Shown here: positions 13,916 through 27,815 of the stretch, piece by piece
Numbering within the stretch: the stretch's first letter is position 1
Layout: each line of letters opens with the position of its first letter
From: Hyperoodon ampullatus
Taxonomy: Eukaryota; Chordata; Mammalia; Artiodactyla; Ziphiidae
Assembly (NCBI GenBank): GCA_949752795.1
Contig: CATKHW010000061.1
Coordinates: 1,302,001 to 1,366,000 of the forward strand
Reading direction: 5' to 3'
DNA: 64,000 nucleotides
Position numbers and translations under genes: made by a program
The notes under the pieces: generated by a model
Database searches by the model: none
Seen by the model: only the letters and a program-made list of their open reading frames with translations
What the model was told of the DNA's origin: nothing

Positions 13916-15653
13916 ATGGGAAATTCTTTACAATTCCTTCAGGGTCTCTGATGAAACCTGGAATGACCCTATATACAACGAAAGCTGGATGTGGCATAAG
14001 TAGGGACACTTGGGACTGAGACGATTGGTGACATTGGGTGAGCAAATGCAGACCCTTTAAAGCAAAAATGCCTGGCACCCATTCCATGGGTCCCAAATCT
14101 CCAGGTTGAAGGGAATATTACTACAGCTATACACGTACAGGAAACCTAGAGAACGGACACACTGTGAATACGAAAGGTTTCTAAAACTCAACGAATAGTC
14201 CCTCTCCTGGTGCTCTGGTTTGACTTTCCATCTGCTTTACTATCAACCTCCCAACTTGGAGAGACAGCGCCTTTAACCTCCTGGTTCGCACAGGTTGCCA
14301 ATTTGGCAGAGGATGAAAGGGAAGAGGGAGAACCAATGAGAGAGTAGCTGTTAGGCATTTGGACGGGCACATATCACTGTAATTTCCCGGCAGGAAGAAG
14401 AATTAACCAAATTCTCAGCCACCCACCGGGAACCAGTATAGGTCCTGAACCAAAATTTTGGACTTGCGGTCAGCTCACCAAAAACGAGTTGAAAAATGGA
14501 GCTCAGGGGCACAGCAATTCACAAACTGGCCGAGTAATAAAGGACAACTATCGTCCAAAAATCTGTTGAGGAAAGGCAACGAGGCGGACATGAATGCGAG
14601 GCAGACTAGCAGGAAACAGATTTCAAGAGGTATGTTGGAATCACCTTTAAAGCACAGGAAGAGGGGCACAACTTCGACAATGATGCACTTGGCCAAAAAG
14701 GGCGTATGCGTTTTCTCCTGAATATATTCAGGAGAAAATGCATACGCCCTTTTTAGCCAAGCAAGCAAGCGGGCAATGCAAATCTGCACTACAAAGAAGT
14801 ATCACTTCCCACCGGTCAAAAGGGACATCCACAAAATGTGTAAAAACCAGAAAGGCAAGACAGGCCCTGGAGAACAGGGAGCCTTGTTATGCTGATGGGC
14901 GGGATGTAAATTGCCAACTGCCTCTCTGGAGGAGTGCACTGTGTTCCCTAAAACAAGTAATGAACAGAGCTACAGAGCCAAGGGCACTTCCAGTCTACGG
15001 AATATACCTCGGTAAAACTGAAAATCAATAAGACAGAGCCACCGCAAAATTTAGGGCTGCACTGCTTACAAGGACCTAAACTTGGATACACCTTAAGTAT
15101 CCCAGGAAATATAAAAATGGTTCAAAAAATTGTTGTACTTACATACGATGGAATATCCCTCAGCCATGAAATCAATGTCATAAGACCAGTAGCAGCAAAA
15201 TGGGTGGATTCAGGTACGATGATTCTAAGTGAAATAAGTCACACAGAAAAAGAAACTTATCATAAGATATCACTTATGAAGACCCTATAAACATGGCTAC
15301 ACTTGAACTGAGTTAGGAAAGAGAACAGTGTCTCATATTTAGAAAACACTCTTATGCCTGCTTAACGGGGAAGGAGAGGTGGGGTGATGCATAAAACCAG
15401 AGTTTGATATAAGCACAGGTACCGTTCCAAAAACCAACTATGGAATAGACAAGACCTACACCTTCCTCAGTGAAAGGGACTCAAAACCCCATATTTCCCG
15501 CAGAGGAATATATCTGACTAGTAAGAATCTTAAAACCTATGTATTGATATGTCTCCGTAAGGGAATCAAGTGTGTCTAGACTGGCATAAACATGGCAGCG
15601 AGAATCAGCTCAAACCCACTATAAAAAGGAATTTTAAAAACAAAACAAAAAAA
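13916..15653 (+). repeat. Satellite monomer 9
   Basis: 1738 bp. Begins ATGGG. Palindrome 14688-14761 with two right-arm changes (AAAATGCAT, TTTTAGCC). Strong L1 part 14771-15653. GGAATATACC is followed by TCGGTAAAACTG near 15009, which opens a short L1-like frame reading GIYLGKTENQ, comparable to the GIYP..TK stretch of L1 ORF2. Confidence 0.95.
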
Positions 15654-17390
15654 CATGGAAATTCTTTACAATTCCTTCAGGGTCTCTGATGAAACCTGGA
15701 ATGACCCTATCTACAACGACAGCTGGATGTGGCATAAGGCTGGACACTTGGGACTGAGAGGATTGGTGAGATTGGGTGAGCAAATGCAGACCCTTTAAAG
15801 CAATAATGCATGGCACCCATTCCATGTGTCCCAACTCTCCAGGTTGAAGGGAATATTACTACAGCTATAACATGTACGGGATACCTAGAGAATGGACATA
15901 CTGTGAATACAAAAGGTTTCTAAAACTCAACGAATAGTCCCTCTCCTGGTGCTCCGGTTTGACTTTCCGTCTGCTTTACTATCAACCTCCCAACTTGGAG
16001 AGACAGCCCCTTTAACCTCCTGGTTCGCACAGGTTGCCAATTTGGCAGAGGATGAAAGGGAAGAGGGAGAACCAATGAGAGAGTAGCTGTTAGGCATTTG
16101 GACGGGCACATATCACTCTAATTTCGCGGCAGGAAGAAGAATTAACCAAAGTCTCAGCCACCCACCGGGAACCAGTATAGGTCCTGAACCAAAATTTTGG
16201 ACTTGCGGTCAGCTCACTAAAAACGATTTGAAAAATGGAGCTCAGGGGCAAAGCAATTCACAAACTGGCCGAGTAATAAAGGACAACTATCGTCCAAAAA
16301 TCTGTTGAGGGAAGGCAACGAGGCGGACTTGAAAGCGAGGCAGAATAGCAGGAAACAGATTTTAAGTGGTACGTTGGAATTGCCTTTAAAGCACAGGAAG
16401 AAGGACACAACTTCGACAATGATGCACTTGGCCAAAAAGGGCGTATGCGTTTTCTCCTGAATATATTCAGGAGAAAACGCATACGCCCTTTTTGGCCAAG
16501 CAAGCAAGCGGGCAATGCAAATCTGCACTACAAAGAAGTATCACTTCCCACCGGTCAAAAGGGACATCCACAAAATGTGTAAAAACCAGAAAGGCAAGAC
16601 AGGCCCTGGAGAACAGGGAGCCTTGTTATGCTGATGGGCGGGATGTAAATTGCCAACTGCCTCTCTGGAGGAGTGCATTGTGTTCCCTAAAACAAGTAAA
16701 AAACAGAGCTACAGAGCCAAGGGCACTTCCAGTCTAGGGAATATACCTTGGGAAAAATGAAAATCAATAAGACAGAGCCACCCCAAATTAGGGCTGCACT
16801 GCTTACAAGGACCTCAACTTGGATACACCTTAAGTATCCCAGGAAATACAAAAATGGTTCAAAAAATTGTGGTACTTACGTACGATGGAATATCCCTCAG
16901 CCATGAAATCAATGTCATAAGACCAGTAGCAGCAAAATGGGTGGATTCAGGTACGATGATTCTAAGTGAAATAAGTCACACAGAAAAAGAAACTTATCAT
17001 AAGATATCACTTATGAAGATCCTATAAACATGGCTACACTTGAACTGAGTTAGGAAAGAGAACAATGTCTCATATTTAGAAAACACTCTTATGCCTGCTT
17101 AAGTGGGAAGGAGAGGTGGGGTGATGCATAAAACCAGAGTTTGATATAAGCACAGGTACCGTTCCAAAAACCAACTATGGAATAGACAAGACCTACACCT
17201 TCCTCAGTGAAAGGGACTCAAAACCCCATATTTCCCGCAGAGGAATATATCTGACTAGTAAGAATCTTAAAACCTATGTATTGATATGTCTCTGTAAGGG
17301 AATCAAGTGTGTCTAGACTGGCATAAACATGGCAGCGAGAATCAGCTCAAGCCCACTATAAAAATGAATTTCATAAACAAAACAAGAAAA
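15654..17390 (+). repeat. Satellite monomer 10
   Basis: 1737 bp. Start altered to CATGGAAATT. Palindrome 16427-16500 is perfect. Strong L1 part 16510-17390 with a 2-bp loss at CCCCAAATTAGG near 16782. Confidence 0.95.
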
Positions 17391-19129
17391 CTGGGAAATT
17401 CTTTACAATTCCTTCAGGGTCCCTGATGAAACCTGGAATGACCCTATCTACAACGACAGCTGGATGTGGCAAAAGGAGGGACACTTGGGACTGAGAGGAT
17501 TGGTGAGATTGGGTTTGCAAATGCAGACCCTTTAAATCACAAATGCCTGGCACCCATTCCATGGGCCCCAACTCTCCAGGTTGAAGTGAATATTACTCCA
17601 GCTATAACATGTACGGGAAACCTAGAGAACGGACACACTGTGAATACCAAAGGTTTCTAAAACTCAACGAATAGTCCCTCTCCTGGTGCTCCGCTTTGAC
17701 TTTCCATCTGCTTTACTATCAACCTCCCAACTTGGAGAGACACCCCCTTTAACATCCTGGTTCACACACGTTGCAAATTTGGCAGAGGATGAAAGGGAAG
17801 AGGGAGAACCAATGAGAGTGTAGCTGTTCGGCATTTGGACGGGCACATATCACTGTAATTTCCCGGCAGGAAGAAGAATTAACCAAAGTCTCAGCCACCC
17901 ACCGGGAACCAGTATAGGTCCTGAACCAAAATTTTGGACTTGCGGTCAGCTCACCAAAAACGAGTTGAAAAATGGAGCTCAGGGGCCCAGCAATTCACAA
18001 ACTGGCCGAGTAATAAAGGACAACTATCGTCCAAAAATCTGTTGAGGGAAGGCAACGAGGCGGACTTGAAAGCGAGGCAGAATAGCAGGAAACAGATTTC
18101 AAGAGGTACGTTGGAATTGCCTTTAAAGCACAGGAAGAGGGGCACAACTTCGACAATGATGCACTTGTCCAAAAAGGGCGTATGCGTTTTCTCCTGAATA
18201 TATTCAGGAGAAAACGCATACGCCCTTTTTGGCCAAGCAAGCAAGCGGGCAATGCAAATCTGCACTACAAAGAGGTATCACTTCCCACGGGTCAAAAGGG
18301 ACATCCACAAAATGTGTAAAAACCAGAAAGGCAAGACAGGCCCTGGAGAACAGGGAGCCTTGTTATGCTGATGGGAGGGATGTAAATTGCCAACTGCCTC
18401 TCTGGAGGAATGCATTGTGTGCCCTAAAACAAGTAAAGAACAGAGCTACAGAGCCAAGGGCACTTCCAGTCTAGGGAATAAACCTTGGGAAAACTGAAAA
18501 TCAATAAGACAGAGCCACCCCAACATTTAGGGCTGCACTGCTTACAAGGACCTCAACTTGGATACACATTAAGTATCCCAGGAAATATAAAAATGGTTCT
18601 AAAAATTGTGGTACTTACGTACGATGGAATATCCCTCAGCCATGAAATCAATATCATAAGACCAGTAGCAGCAAAATAGGTGGATTCAGGTACGATCATT
18701 CTAAGTGAAATAAGTCACACAGAAAAAGAAACTTATCATAAGATATCACTTATGAAGATCCTATAAACATGGCGACACTTGAACTGAGTTAGGAAAGAGA
18801 ACAGTGTCTAACATTTAGAAAACCCTCTTTTGCCTGCTTAAGGGGGAAGGAGAGGTGGGGTGATGCATAAAACCAGAGTTTGATATAAGCACAGGTACCG
18901 TTCCAAAAACCAACTATGGAATAGACAAGACCTACACCATCCTCAGTGAAAGGGACTCAAAACACCATATTTCCCGCAGAGGAATATATCTGACTAGTAA
19001 GAATATTAAAACCTATGTATTGATATTTCTCCATAAGGGAAACAAGTGTGTCTAGACTGGCATAAACATGGCAGCGAGAATCAGCTCAAACCCACTATAA
19101 AAAGGAATTTCAAAAACAAAATAAAAAAA
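17391..19129 (+). repeat. Satellite monomer 11
   Basis: 1739 bp. Palindrome 18164-18237 with the outer TTGTCC variant. Strong L1 part 18247-19129. The tail before this unit is interrupted (AACAAGAAAA). A TAG near 18677 closes the last ORF2-derived frame. Confidence 0.95.
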
Positions 19130-20864
19130 CTGGGAAATTCTTTACAATTCCTTCAGGGTATATGATGAAACCTGGAATGACCCTATCTACAACGACAGCT
19201 GGATGTGGCATAAGGCTGGACACTTGGGACTGAGAGAATTGGTGAGATTGGGTGAGCAAATGCAGACCCTTTAAATCACAAATGCCTGGCACCCATTCCA
19301 TGGGCCCCAACTCTCCAGGTTGTAGGGAATATTACTCCAGCTATAACATGTACGGGAAACCTAGAGAACGGACACACTATGAATACGAAAGGTTTCTAAA
19401 ACTCAACGAATAGTCCCTCTCCTGGTGCTCCGGTTTGACTTTCCATCTGCTTTACTATCAACCTCCCAACTCGGAGAGACAGCCCCTTTAACCTCCTGCT
19501 TCACACACGTTGCCAATTTGGCAGAGAATGAAAGTGAAGATGGAGAACCAATGAGAGAGTAGCTGTTAGGCATTTGGACGGGCACATATCACTGTAATTT
19601 CCCGGCAGGAAGAAGAATTAACCAAAGTCTCAGCCACCCACCGGGAACCAGTATAGGTCCTGAACCAAAATTTTGGACTTGCGGTCAGCTCACCAAAAAC
19701 GAGTTGAAAAATGGAGCTCAGGGGCACAGCAATTCACAAACTGGCCGAGTAATAAAGGACAACTATCGTCCAAAAATCTGTTGAGGGAAGGCAACGACGC
19801 GGACTTGAAAGCGAGGCAGAATAGCAGGAAAAAGATTTCAAGAGGTACGTTGGAATCGCCTTTAAAGCACAGGAAGAGGGCACAACTTCGACAATGATGC
19901 CCTAGGCCAAAAAGGGCGTATGCGTTTTCTCCTGAATATATACAGGAGAAAACATACGCCCTTTTTGGCCAAGCAAGCAAGCGGGCAATGCAAATCTGCA
20001 CCACAAAGAAGTATCACTTCCCACCGGTCAAAAGGGACATCCACAAAATGTGTAAAAACCAGAAAGGCAAGACAGGCCCTGGAGAACAGGGAGCCTTGTT
20101 ATGCTGATGGGCGGGATGTAAATTGCCAACTGCCTCTCTGGAGGAGTGCATTGTGTTCCCTAAAACAAGTAAAGAACAGAGCTACAGAGCCAAGGGCACT
20201 TCCAGTCTAGGGAATATACCTTGGGAAAACAGAAAATCAATAATACAGAGCCACCCCAAAATTAGGGCTGCACTGCTTACAAAGACCTCAACTTGGATAC
20301 ACCTTAAGTATCCCAGGAAATATAAAAATGGTTCAAAAAATTGTGGTACTTACGTACGATGGAATATCCCTCAGCCATGAAATCAATGTCATAAGACCAG
20401 TAGCAGCAAAATGGGTGGATTCAGGTACGATGATTCTAAGTGAAATAAGTCACACAGAAAAAGAAACTTATCATAAGATATCACTTATGAAGATCCTGTA
20501 AACATGGCTACAATTCAACTGAGTTAGGAAATAGAACAGTGTCTCTCATTTAGAAAACACTCTTATGCCTGCTTATGTGGGAAGGAGAGGTGGGCTGATG
20601 CATACAACCAGAGTTTGATATAAGCACACGTACCGTTCCAAAAAGCAACTATGGAATAGACAAGACCTACACCTTCCTCAGTGAAAGGGATTCAAAACAC
20701 CATATTTCCCGCAGAGGAATATATCTGACTAGTAAGAATCTTAAAACCTATGTATTGATATGTCTCCGTAAGGGAATCAAGTGTGTCTAGACTGGCATAA
20801 ACATGGCAGCGAGAATCAGCTCAAACCCACTATAAAAAGGAATTTCAAAAACAAAACAAAAAAA
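19130..20864 (+). repeat. Satellite monomer 12
   Basis: 1735 bp, the shortest complete unit. Palindrome 19902-19973 is 72 bp because the CG of the right arm is deleted (AAAACATACG). It also has an outer change (CTAGGCC) and a change beside the centre. Strong L1 part 19983-20864. TGA is changed to AGA near 20231, which reopens an L1-like frame at 20123-20380. Confidence 0.95.
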
Positions 20865-22602
20865 CTGGGAAATTCTTTACAATTCCTTCAGGGTCTCTGA
20901 TGAAACCTGGAATGACCCTATCTACAATGACAGCTGGATGTGGCATAAGGAGGGACAGTTGGGACTGAGACGATTGGTGAGATTGGGTGAGCAAATGCAG
21001 ACCCTTTAAATCACAAATGCCTGGCACCCATTCCATGGGCCCCAACTCTCCAGGTTGAAGGGAATATTACTACAGCTATAACATGTACGGGAAACCTAGA
21101 GAACGGGCACACTCTGAATACGAAAGGTTTCTAAAACTCAACGAATAGTCCCTCTCCTGGTGCTCCGGTTTGACTTTCCATCTGCTTTACCATCAACCAA
21201 CCAACTTGGAGAGACAGCCCATTTAAACTCCTGGTTCACACAGGTTGCCAATTTGGCAGAGGATGAAAGGGAAGAGGGAGAACCAATGAGAGAGTAGCTG
21301 GTAGGCATTTGGACGGGCACATATCACTGTAATTTCCCGGCAGGAAGAAGAATTAACCAAAGTCTCAGCCACCCACCGGGAACCAGTATAGGTCCTGAAC
21401 CAAAATTTTGGACTTGCGGTCAGCTCACCAAAAACGAGTTGAAAAATGGAGCTCAGGGGCACAGCAATTCACAAACTGGCCGAGTAATAAAGGACAACTA
21501 TCGTCCAAAAATCTGTTGAGGGAAGGCAACGAGGCGGACTTGAATGCGAGACTTAATAGCAGGAAACAGATTTCAAGAGGTACGATGGAATTGCATTTAA
21601 AGCACAGGAAGAGGGGCACAACTTCGACAATGATGCACTTGGCCAAAAAGGGCGTATGCGTTTTCTCCTGAATATATTCAGGAGAAAACGCATACGCCCT
21701 TTTTGGCCAAGCAAGCAAGCGGGCAATGCAAATCTGCACTACAAAGAAGTATCACTTCCCACCGGTCAAAAGGGACATCCACAAAATGTGTAAAAACCAG
21801 AAAGGCAAGACAGGCCCTGGAGAACAGGGAGCCTTGTTATGCTGATGGGCGGGATGTAAATTGCCAACTGCCTCTCTGGAGGAATGCATTGTGTTCCCTA
21901 AAAGAAGTAAAGAACAGAGCTACAGAGCCAAGGGCACTTCCAGTCTAGGGAATATACCTTGGGAAATCTGAAAATCAATAATACAGAGCCACCCCAAAAT
22001 AAGGGCTGCACTGCTTACAAAGACCTCAACTTGGATACACCTTAAGTATCCCAGGAAATATAAAAATGGTTCAAAAAATTGTGGTACTTACGTACGATGG
22101 AATATCCCTCAGCCATGAAATCAATGTCATAAGACCAGTAGCAGCAAAATGGGTGGATTCAGGTACGATGATTCTAAGTGAAATAAGTCACACAGAAAAA
22201 GAAACTTAGCATAAGATATCACTTATGAAGATCCTGTAAACATGGCTACACTTGAACTGAGTTAGGAAAGAGAACAGTGTCTCACATTTAGAAAACACTC
22301 TTATACCTGCTTAAGGGGGAAGGAGAGGTGGGGTGATGCATAAAACCAGAGTTTGATATAAGCACAGGTACCGTTCCAAAAACCAACTATGGAATAGACA
22401 AGACCTACACCGTCCTCAGCAAAAGGGACTCAAAACCCCATATTTCCCGCAGAGGAAAATATCTGACTAGTAAGAATCTTAAAACCTATGTATTGATATG
22501 TCTCCGTAAGGGAATCAAGTGTGTCTAGACTGGCATAAACATGGCAGCGAGAATCAGCTCAAACCCACTCTAAAAAGGAATTTCAAAAACAAAACAAAAA
22601 AC
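20865..22602 (+). repeat. Satellite monomer 13
   Basis: 1738 bp. Near-identical to unit 18 (offset 8690). Palindrome 21638-21711 perfect. Strong L1 part 21721-22602. Carries CATCAACCAACCAACTTGG near 21190, also present in similar form in units 14, 18 and 19. Confidence 0.95.
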
Positions 22603-24339
22603 CTGGGAAATTCTTTACAATTCCTTCAGGGTCCCTGATGAAACCTGGAATGACTCTATCTACAACGACAGCTGGATGTGGCATAAGGAGGGACACTTGG
22701 GACTGAGAGGATTGGTGAGATTGGGTTTGCAAATGCAGACCCTTTAAATCACAAATGCCTGGCACCCATTCCATGGGCCCCAACTCTCCAGGTTGAAGGG
22801 AATATTACTCCAGCTATAACATGTACGGGAAACCTAGAGAACGGGCACACTGTGAACACGAAAGGTTTCTAAAACTCAACGAATAGTCCCTCTCCTGGTG
22901 CTCCGGTTTGACTTTCCATCTGCTTTACTATCAACCAACCAACTTGGAGAGACAGCCCATTTAACCTCCTGGTTCACACAGGATGCCAATTTGGCAGAGG
23001 ATGAAAGGGAAGAGGGAGAACCAATGAGAGAGTAGCTGGTAGTCATTTGGACGGGCACATATCACTGTAATTTCCCGGCAGGAAGAAGAATTAACCAAAG
23101 TCTCAACCACCCACCGGGAACCAGTATAGGTCCTGAACCAAAATTTTGGACTTGAGGTCAGCTCACCAAAAACGAGTTGAAAAATGGAGCTCAGGGGCAC
23201 AGCAATTCACAAACTGGCCGAGTAATAAAGGACAACTATCGTCCCAAAATCTGTTGAGGGAAGGCAATGAGGCGGACTTGAATGCGAGGCTTAATAGCAG
23301 GAAACAGATTTCAAGAGGTACGATGGAATTGCGTTTAAAGCACAGGAAGAGGGGTACAACTTCAAAAATGATGCCCTTGTCCAAAAAGGGCGTATGCGTT
23401 TTCTCCTGAATATATTCAGGAGAAAACGCATACGCCCTTTTTGGCCAAGCAAGCAAGCGGGCAATGCAAATCTGCACTACAAAGAAGTATCACTTCCCAC
23501 CGGTCAAAAGGGACATCCACAAAATGTGTAAAAACCAGAAAGGCAAGACAGGCCCTGGAGAACAGGGAGCCTTGTTATGCTGATGGGCGGGATGTAAATT
23601 GCCAACTGCCTCTCTGGAGGAATGCATTGTGTTCCCTAAAAGAAGTAAAGAACAGAGCTACAGAGCCAAGGGCACTTCCAGTCTAGGGAATATACCTTGG
23701 GAAATCTGAAAATCAATAATACAGAGCCACCCCAAAATAAGGGCTGCACTGCTTACAAAGACCTCAACTTGGATACACCTTAAGTATCCCAGGAAATATA
23801 AAAATGGTTCAAAAAATTGTGGTACTTACGTACGATGGAATATCCCTCAGCCATGAAATCAATGTCATAAGACCAGTAGCAGCAAAATGGGTGGATTCAG
23901 GTACGATGAGTCTAAGTAAAATAAGTCACACAGAAAAAGAAACTTATCATAAGATATCACTTATGAAGATCCTATAAACATGGCTACACTTGAACTGAGT
24001 TAGGAAAGAGAACAGTGTCTCATATTTAGAAAACACTCTTATCCCTGCTTAAGGGGGAAGGAGAGGTGGGGTGATGCATAAAACCAGAGTTTGATATAAG
24101 CACAGGTACCGTTCCAAAAACCAACTATGGAATAGACAAGACCTACACCTTCCTCAGTGAAAGGGACTCAAAATCCCAATTTCCCGCAGAGGAATATATC
24201 TGACTAGTAAGAATCTTAAAACCTATGTATTGATATGTCTGTGTAAGGGAAACAAGTGTGTCTAGACAGGCATAAACATGGCAGCGAGAATCAGCTCAAA
24301 CCCACTATAAAAAGGAATTTCAAAAACAAAACAAAAAAA
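22603..24339 (+). repeat. Satellite monomer 14
   Basis: 1737 bp. Near-identical to unit 19. Palindrome 23376-23449 with the TTGTCC variant. Strong L1 part 23459-24339. GACTTGAGGTCAGC near 23150 (a CpG loss) is shared with unit 19 only. Confidence 0.95.
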
Positions 24340-26078
24340 CTGGGAAATTCTTTACAATTCCTTCAGGGTCTCTGATGAAACCTGGAATGACCCTATCTAC
24401 AACGACAGCTGGATGTGGCATAAGGAGGGACACTTGGGACAGAGACGATTGGTGAGATTGGGTGAGCAAATGCAGACCCTTTAAATCACAAATGCCTGGC
24501 ACCCATTCCATGGGCCCCAACTCTCCTGGTTGAAGGGAATATTACTACAGCTATAACATGTACGGGAAACCTAGAGAACGGACACACTGTGAATACGAAA
24601 GGTTTCTAAAACTCAACGAATAGTCCCTCTCCTGGTGCTCCGGTTTAACTTTTCATCTGCTTTACTATCAACCTCCCATCTTGGAGAGACAGCCCCTTTG
24701 TCCTCCTGGTTCACACAGGTTGCCAATTTGGCAGAGGATGAAAGGGAAGAGGGAGAACCAATGAGAGAGTAGCTGTTAGGCATTTGGACGGGCACATATC
24801 ACTGTAATTTCCCGGCAGGAAGAAGAATTAAACAAAGTCTCAGACACCCACCGGGAACCAGTATAGGTCCTGAACCAAAATTTTGGACTTGCGGTCAGCT
24901 CACCAAAATCGAGTTGAAAAATGGAGCTCAGGGGCACAGCAATTCACAAACTGGCCGAGTAATAAAAGACAACTATCGTCCAAAAATCTGTTGAGCGAAG
25001 GCAACGAGGCGGACTTGAAAGCAAGGCATAATAGCAGGAAACAGATTTCAAGAGGTACGTTGGAATCGCCTTTAAAGCACAGGAAGTGGGGCACAACTTC
25101 GACAATGATGCACTTGGCCAAAAAGGGCGTATGCGTTTTCTCCTGAATATATTCAGGAGAAAACGCATACGCCCTTTTTGGCCAAGCAAGCAAGCGGGCA
25201 ATGCAAATCTGCACTACAAAGAAGTATCACTTCCCACCGGTCAAAAGGGACATCCACAAAATGTGTAAAAACCAGAAAGGCAAGACAGGCCCTGGAGAAC
25301 AGGGAGCCTTGTTATGCTGATGGGCGGGATGTAAATTGCCAACTGCCTCTCTGGAGGAGTGCATTGTGTTCCCTAAAACAAGTAAACAACAGAGCTACAG
25401 AGCCAAGGGAACTTCCAGTCTAGGGAATATACCTTGGGAAAACTGAAAATCAATAAGACAGAGAGACCCCAAAATTTAGGGCTGCACTGCTTACAAGGAC
25501 CTCAACTTGGATACACATTAAGTATCCCAGGAAATATAAAAATGGTTCAAAAAATTGTGGTACTTACATACGATGGAATATCCCTCAACCATGAAATCAA
25601 TGTCATAAGACCAGTAGCAGCAAAATGGGTGGATTCAGGTACGATGATTCTAAGTGAAATAAGTCACACAGAAAAAGAAACTTATCATAAGATATCACTT
25701 ATGAAGGTCCTATAAACATGGCGACACTTGAACTGAGATAGGAAAGAGAACAGTGTCTCATATTTAGAAAACACTCTTATGCCTGCTTAAGGGGGAAGGA
25801 AAGGTGGGGTGATGCATAAAACCAGAGTTTGATATAAGCACAGGTACCGTTCCAAAAACCAACTATGGAATAGACAAGACCTACACCTTCCTCAGTGAAA
25901 GGGACTTAAAACACCATATTTCCCGCAGAGGAATATATCTGACTAGTAAGAATATTAAAACCTATGTATTGATATTTCTCCATAAGGGAAACAAGTGTGT
26001 CTAGACTGGCATAAACATGGCAGCGAGAATCAGCTCAAACGCACTATAAAAAGGAATTTCAAAAACAAAACAAAAAAA
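24340..26078 (+). repeat. Satellite monomer 15
   Basis: 1739 bp. Near-identical to unit 20. Palindrome 25113-25186 perfect. Strong L1 part 25196-26078. CCCATCTTGG and CCTTTGTCCTCC near 24675-24705 are shared with units 20 and 23. Confidence 0.95.
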
Positions 26079-27815
26079 CTGGGAAATTCTTTACAATTCC
26101 TTCAGGGTATCTGATGAAACCTGGAATGACCCTATCTACAACGACAGCTGGATGTGGCATAAGGCTGGACACTTGGGACTGAGAGAATTGGTGAGATTGG
26201 GTGAGCAAAGGCAGACCCTTCAAATCACAAATGCCTGGCACCCGTTCCATGGGCCCCAACTCTCCAGGTTGAAGGGAATATTACTCCAGCTATAACATGT
26301 ACGGGAAACCTAGAGAACGGACACACTGTGAATTCGAAAGGTTTCTAAAACTCAACGAATAGTCCCTCTCCTGGTGCTCCGGTTTGACTTTCCATCTGCT
26401 TTACTATCAACCTCCCAACTCGGAGAGACCGCCCCTTTAACCTCCTGCTTCACACACGTTGCCAATTTGGCAGAGGATGAAAGTGAAGAGGGAGAACCAA
26501 TGAGAGAGTAGCTGTTAGGCATTTGGACGGGCACATATCACTGTAATTTCCCGGCAGGAAGAAGAATTAACCAAAGTCTCAGCCACCCACCGGGAACCAG
26601 TATAGGTCCTGAACCAAAATTTTGGACTTGCAGTCAGCTCACCAAAAACGAGTTGAAAAATGGAGCTCAGGGGCACAGCAATTCACAAACTGGCCGAGTA
26701 ATAAAAGACAACTATCGTCCAAAAATCTGTTGAGGGAAGGCAACGAGGCGGACTTCAAAGCGAGGCAGAATAGCAGGAAATAGATTTCAAGAGGTACATT
26801 GGAATCGCCTTTAAAGCACAGGAAGAGGAGCACAACTTCGACAATGATGCACTTGACCAAAAAGGGCGTATGCGTTTTCTCCTGAATATATTCAGGAGAA
26901 AACGCATACGCCCTTTTTGGCCAAGCAAGCAAGCGGGCAATGCAAATCTGCACTACAAAGAAGTATCACTTCCCACTGGTCAAAAGGGACAGCAACAAAA
27001 TGTGTAAAAACCAGAAAGGCAAGACAGGCCCTGGAGAACAGGGAGCCTTGTTATGCTGATGGGCGGGATGTAAATTGCCAACTGCCTCTCTGGAGGAGTG
27101 CATTGTGTTCCCTAAAACAAGTAAACAACAGAGCTACAGAGCCAAGGGCACTTCCAGTCTAGGGAATATACCTTGGGAAAAGTGAAAATCAATAAGACAG
27201 AACCACCCCATAATTAGGGCTGAACTGCTTACAAAGACTTCAACTTGGATACACCTTAAGTATCCCAGGAAATATAAAAATGGTTCAAAAATTGTTGTAC
27301 TTATGTACGATGGAATATCCCTCAGCCATGAAATCAATGTCATAAGACCAGTAGCAGCAAAATGGGTGGATTCAGGTACGATGATTCTAAGTGAAATAAG
27401 TCACACAGAAAAAGAAACTTATCATAAGATATCACTTATGAAGATCCTGTAAACATGGCTACACTTGAACTGAGTTAGGAAAGAGAATAGTGTCTCACAT
27501 TTAGAAAACACTCTTATGCCTGCTTAAGGGGGAAGGAGAGGTGGGGTGATGCATAAAACCAGAGTTTGATATAAGCACAGGTACCGTTCCAAAAACCAAC
27601 TATGGATTAGACAAGACCTACACCTTCCTAAGTGAAAGGGACTTAAAACACCATATTTCCCGCAGAGGAATATATCTGACTAGTAAGAATCTTAAAACCT
27701 ATGTATTGATATGTCTCCGTTAGGGAATCAAGTGTGTCTAGACTGGCATAAACATGGCAGTGAGAATCAGCTCAAACCCACTATAAAAAGGAATTTCAAA
27801 AACAAAATAAAAAAA
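26079..27815 (+). repeat. Satellite monomer 16
   Basis: 1737 bp. Matches unit 21 until about 26690 and diverges after that. Palindrome 26852-26925 with one outer change (TTGACC). Strong L1 part 26935-27815, with a shortened A-run (CAAAAATTG) near 27286. Confidence 0.95.

Larger units (their letters stand above)
20480..26690 (+). repeat. Duplicated 6.2-kb block, copy 1
   Basis: Matches 29170-35380 at a constant offset of 8690 bp (five units), covering units 13-15, most of the left part of unit 16 and the end of unit 12. Unit starts keep the exact offset, so no net insertion or deletion separates the copies. Edges were placed by eye from where private variants stop matching, about 30 bp either way at the left and 50 bp at the right. 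Confidence 0.85.
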
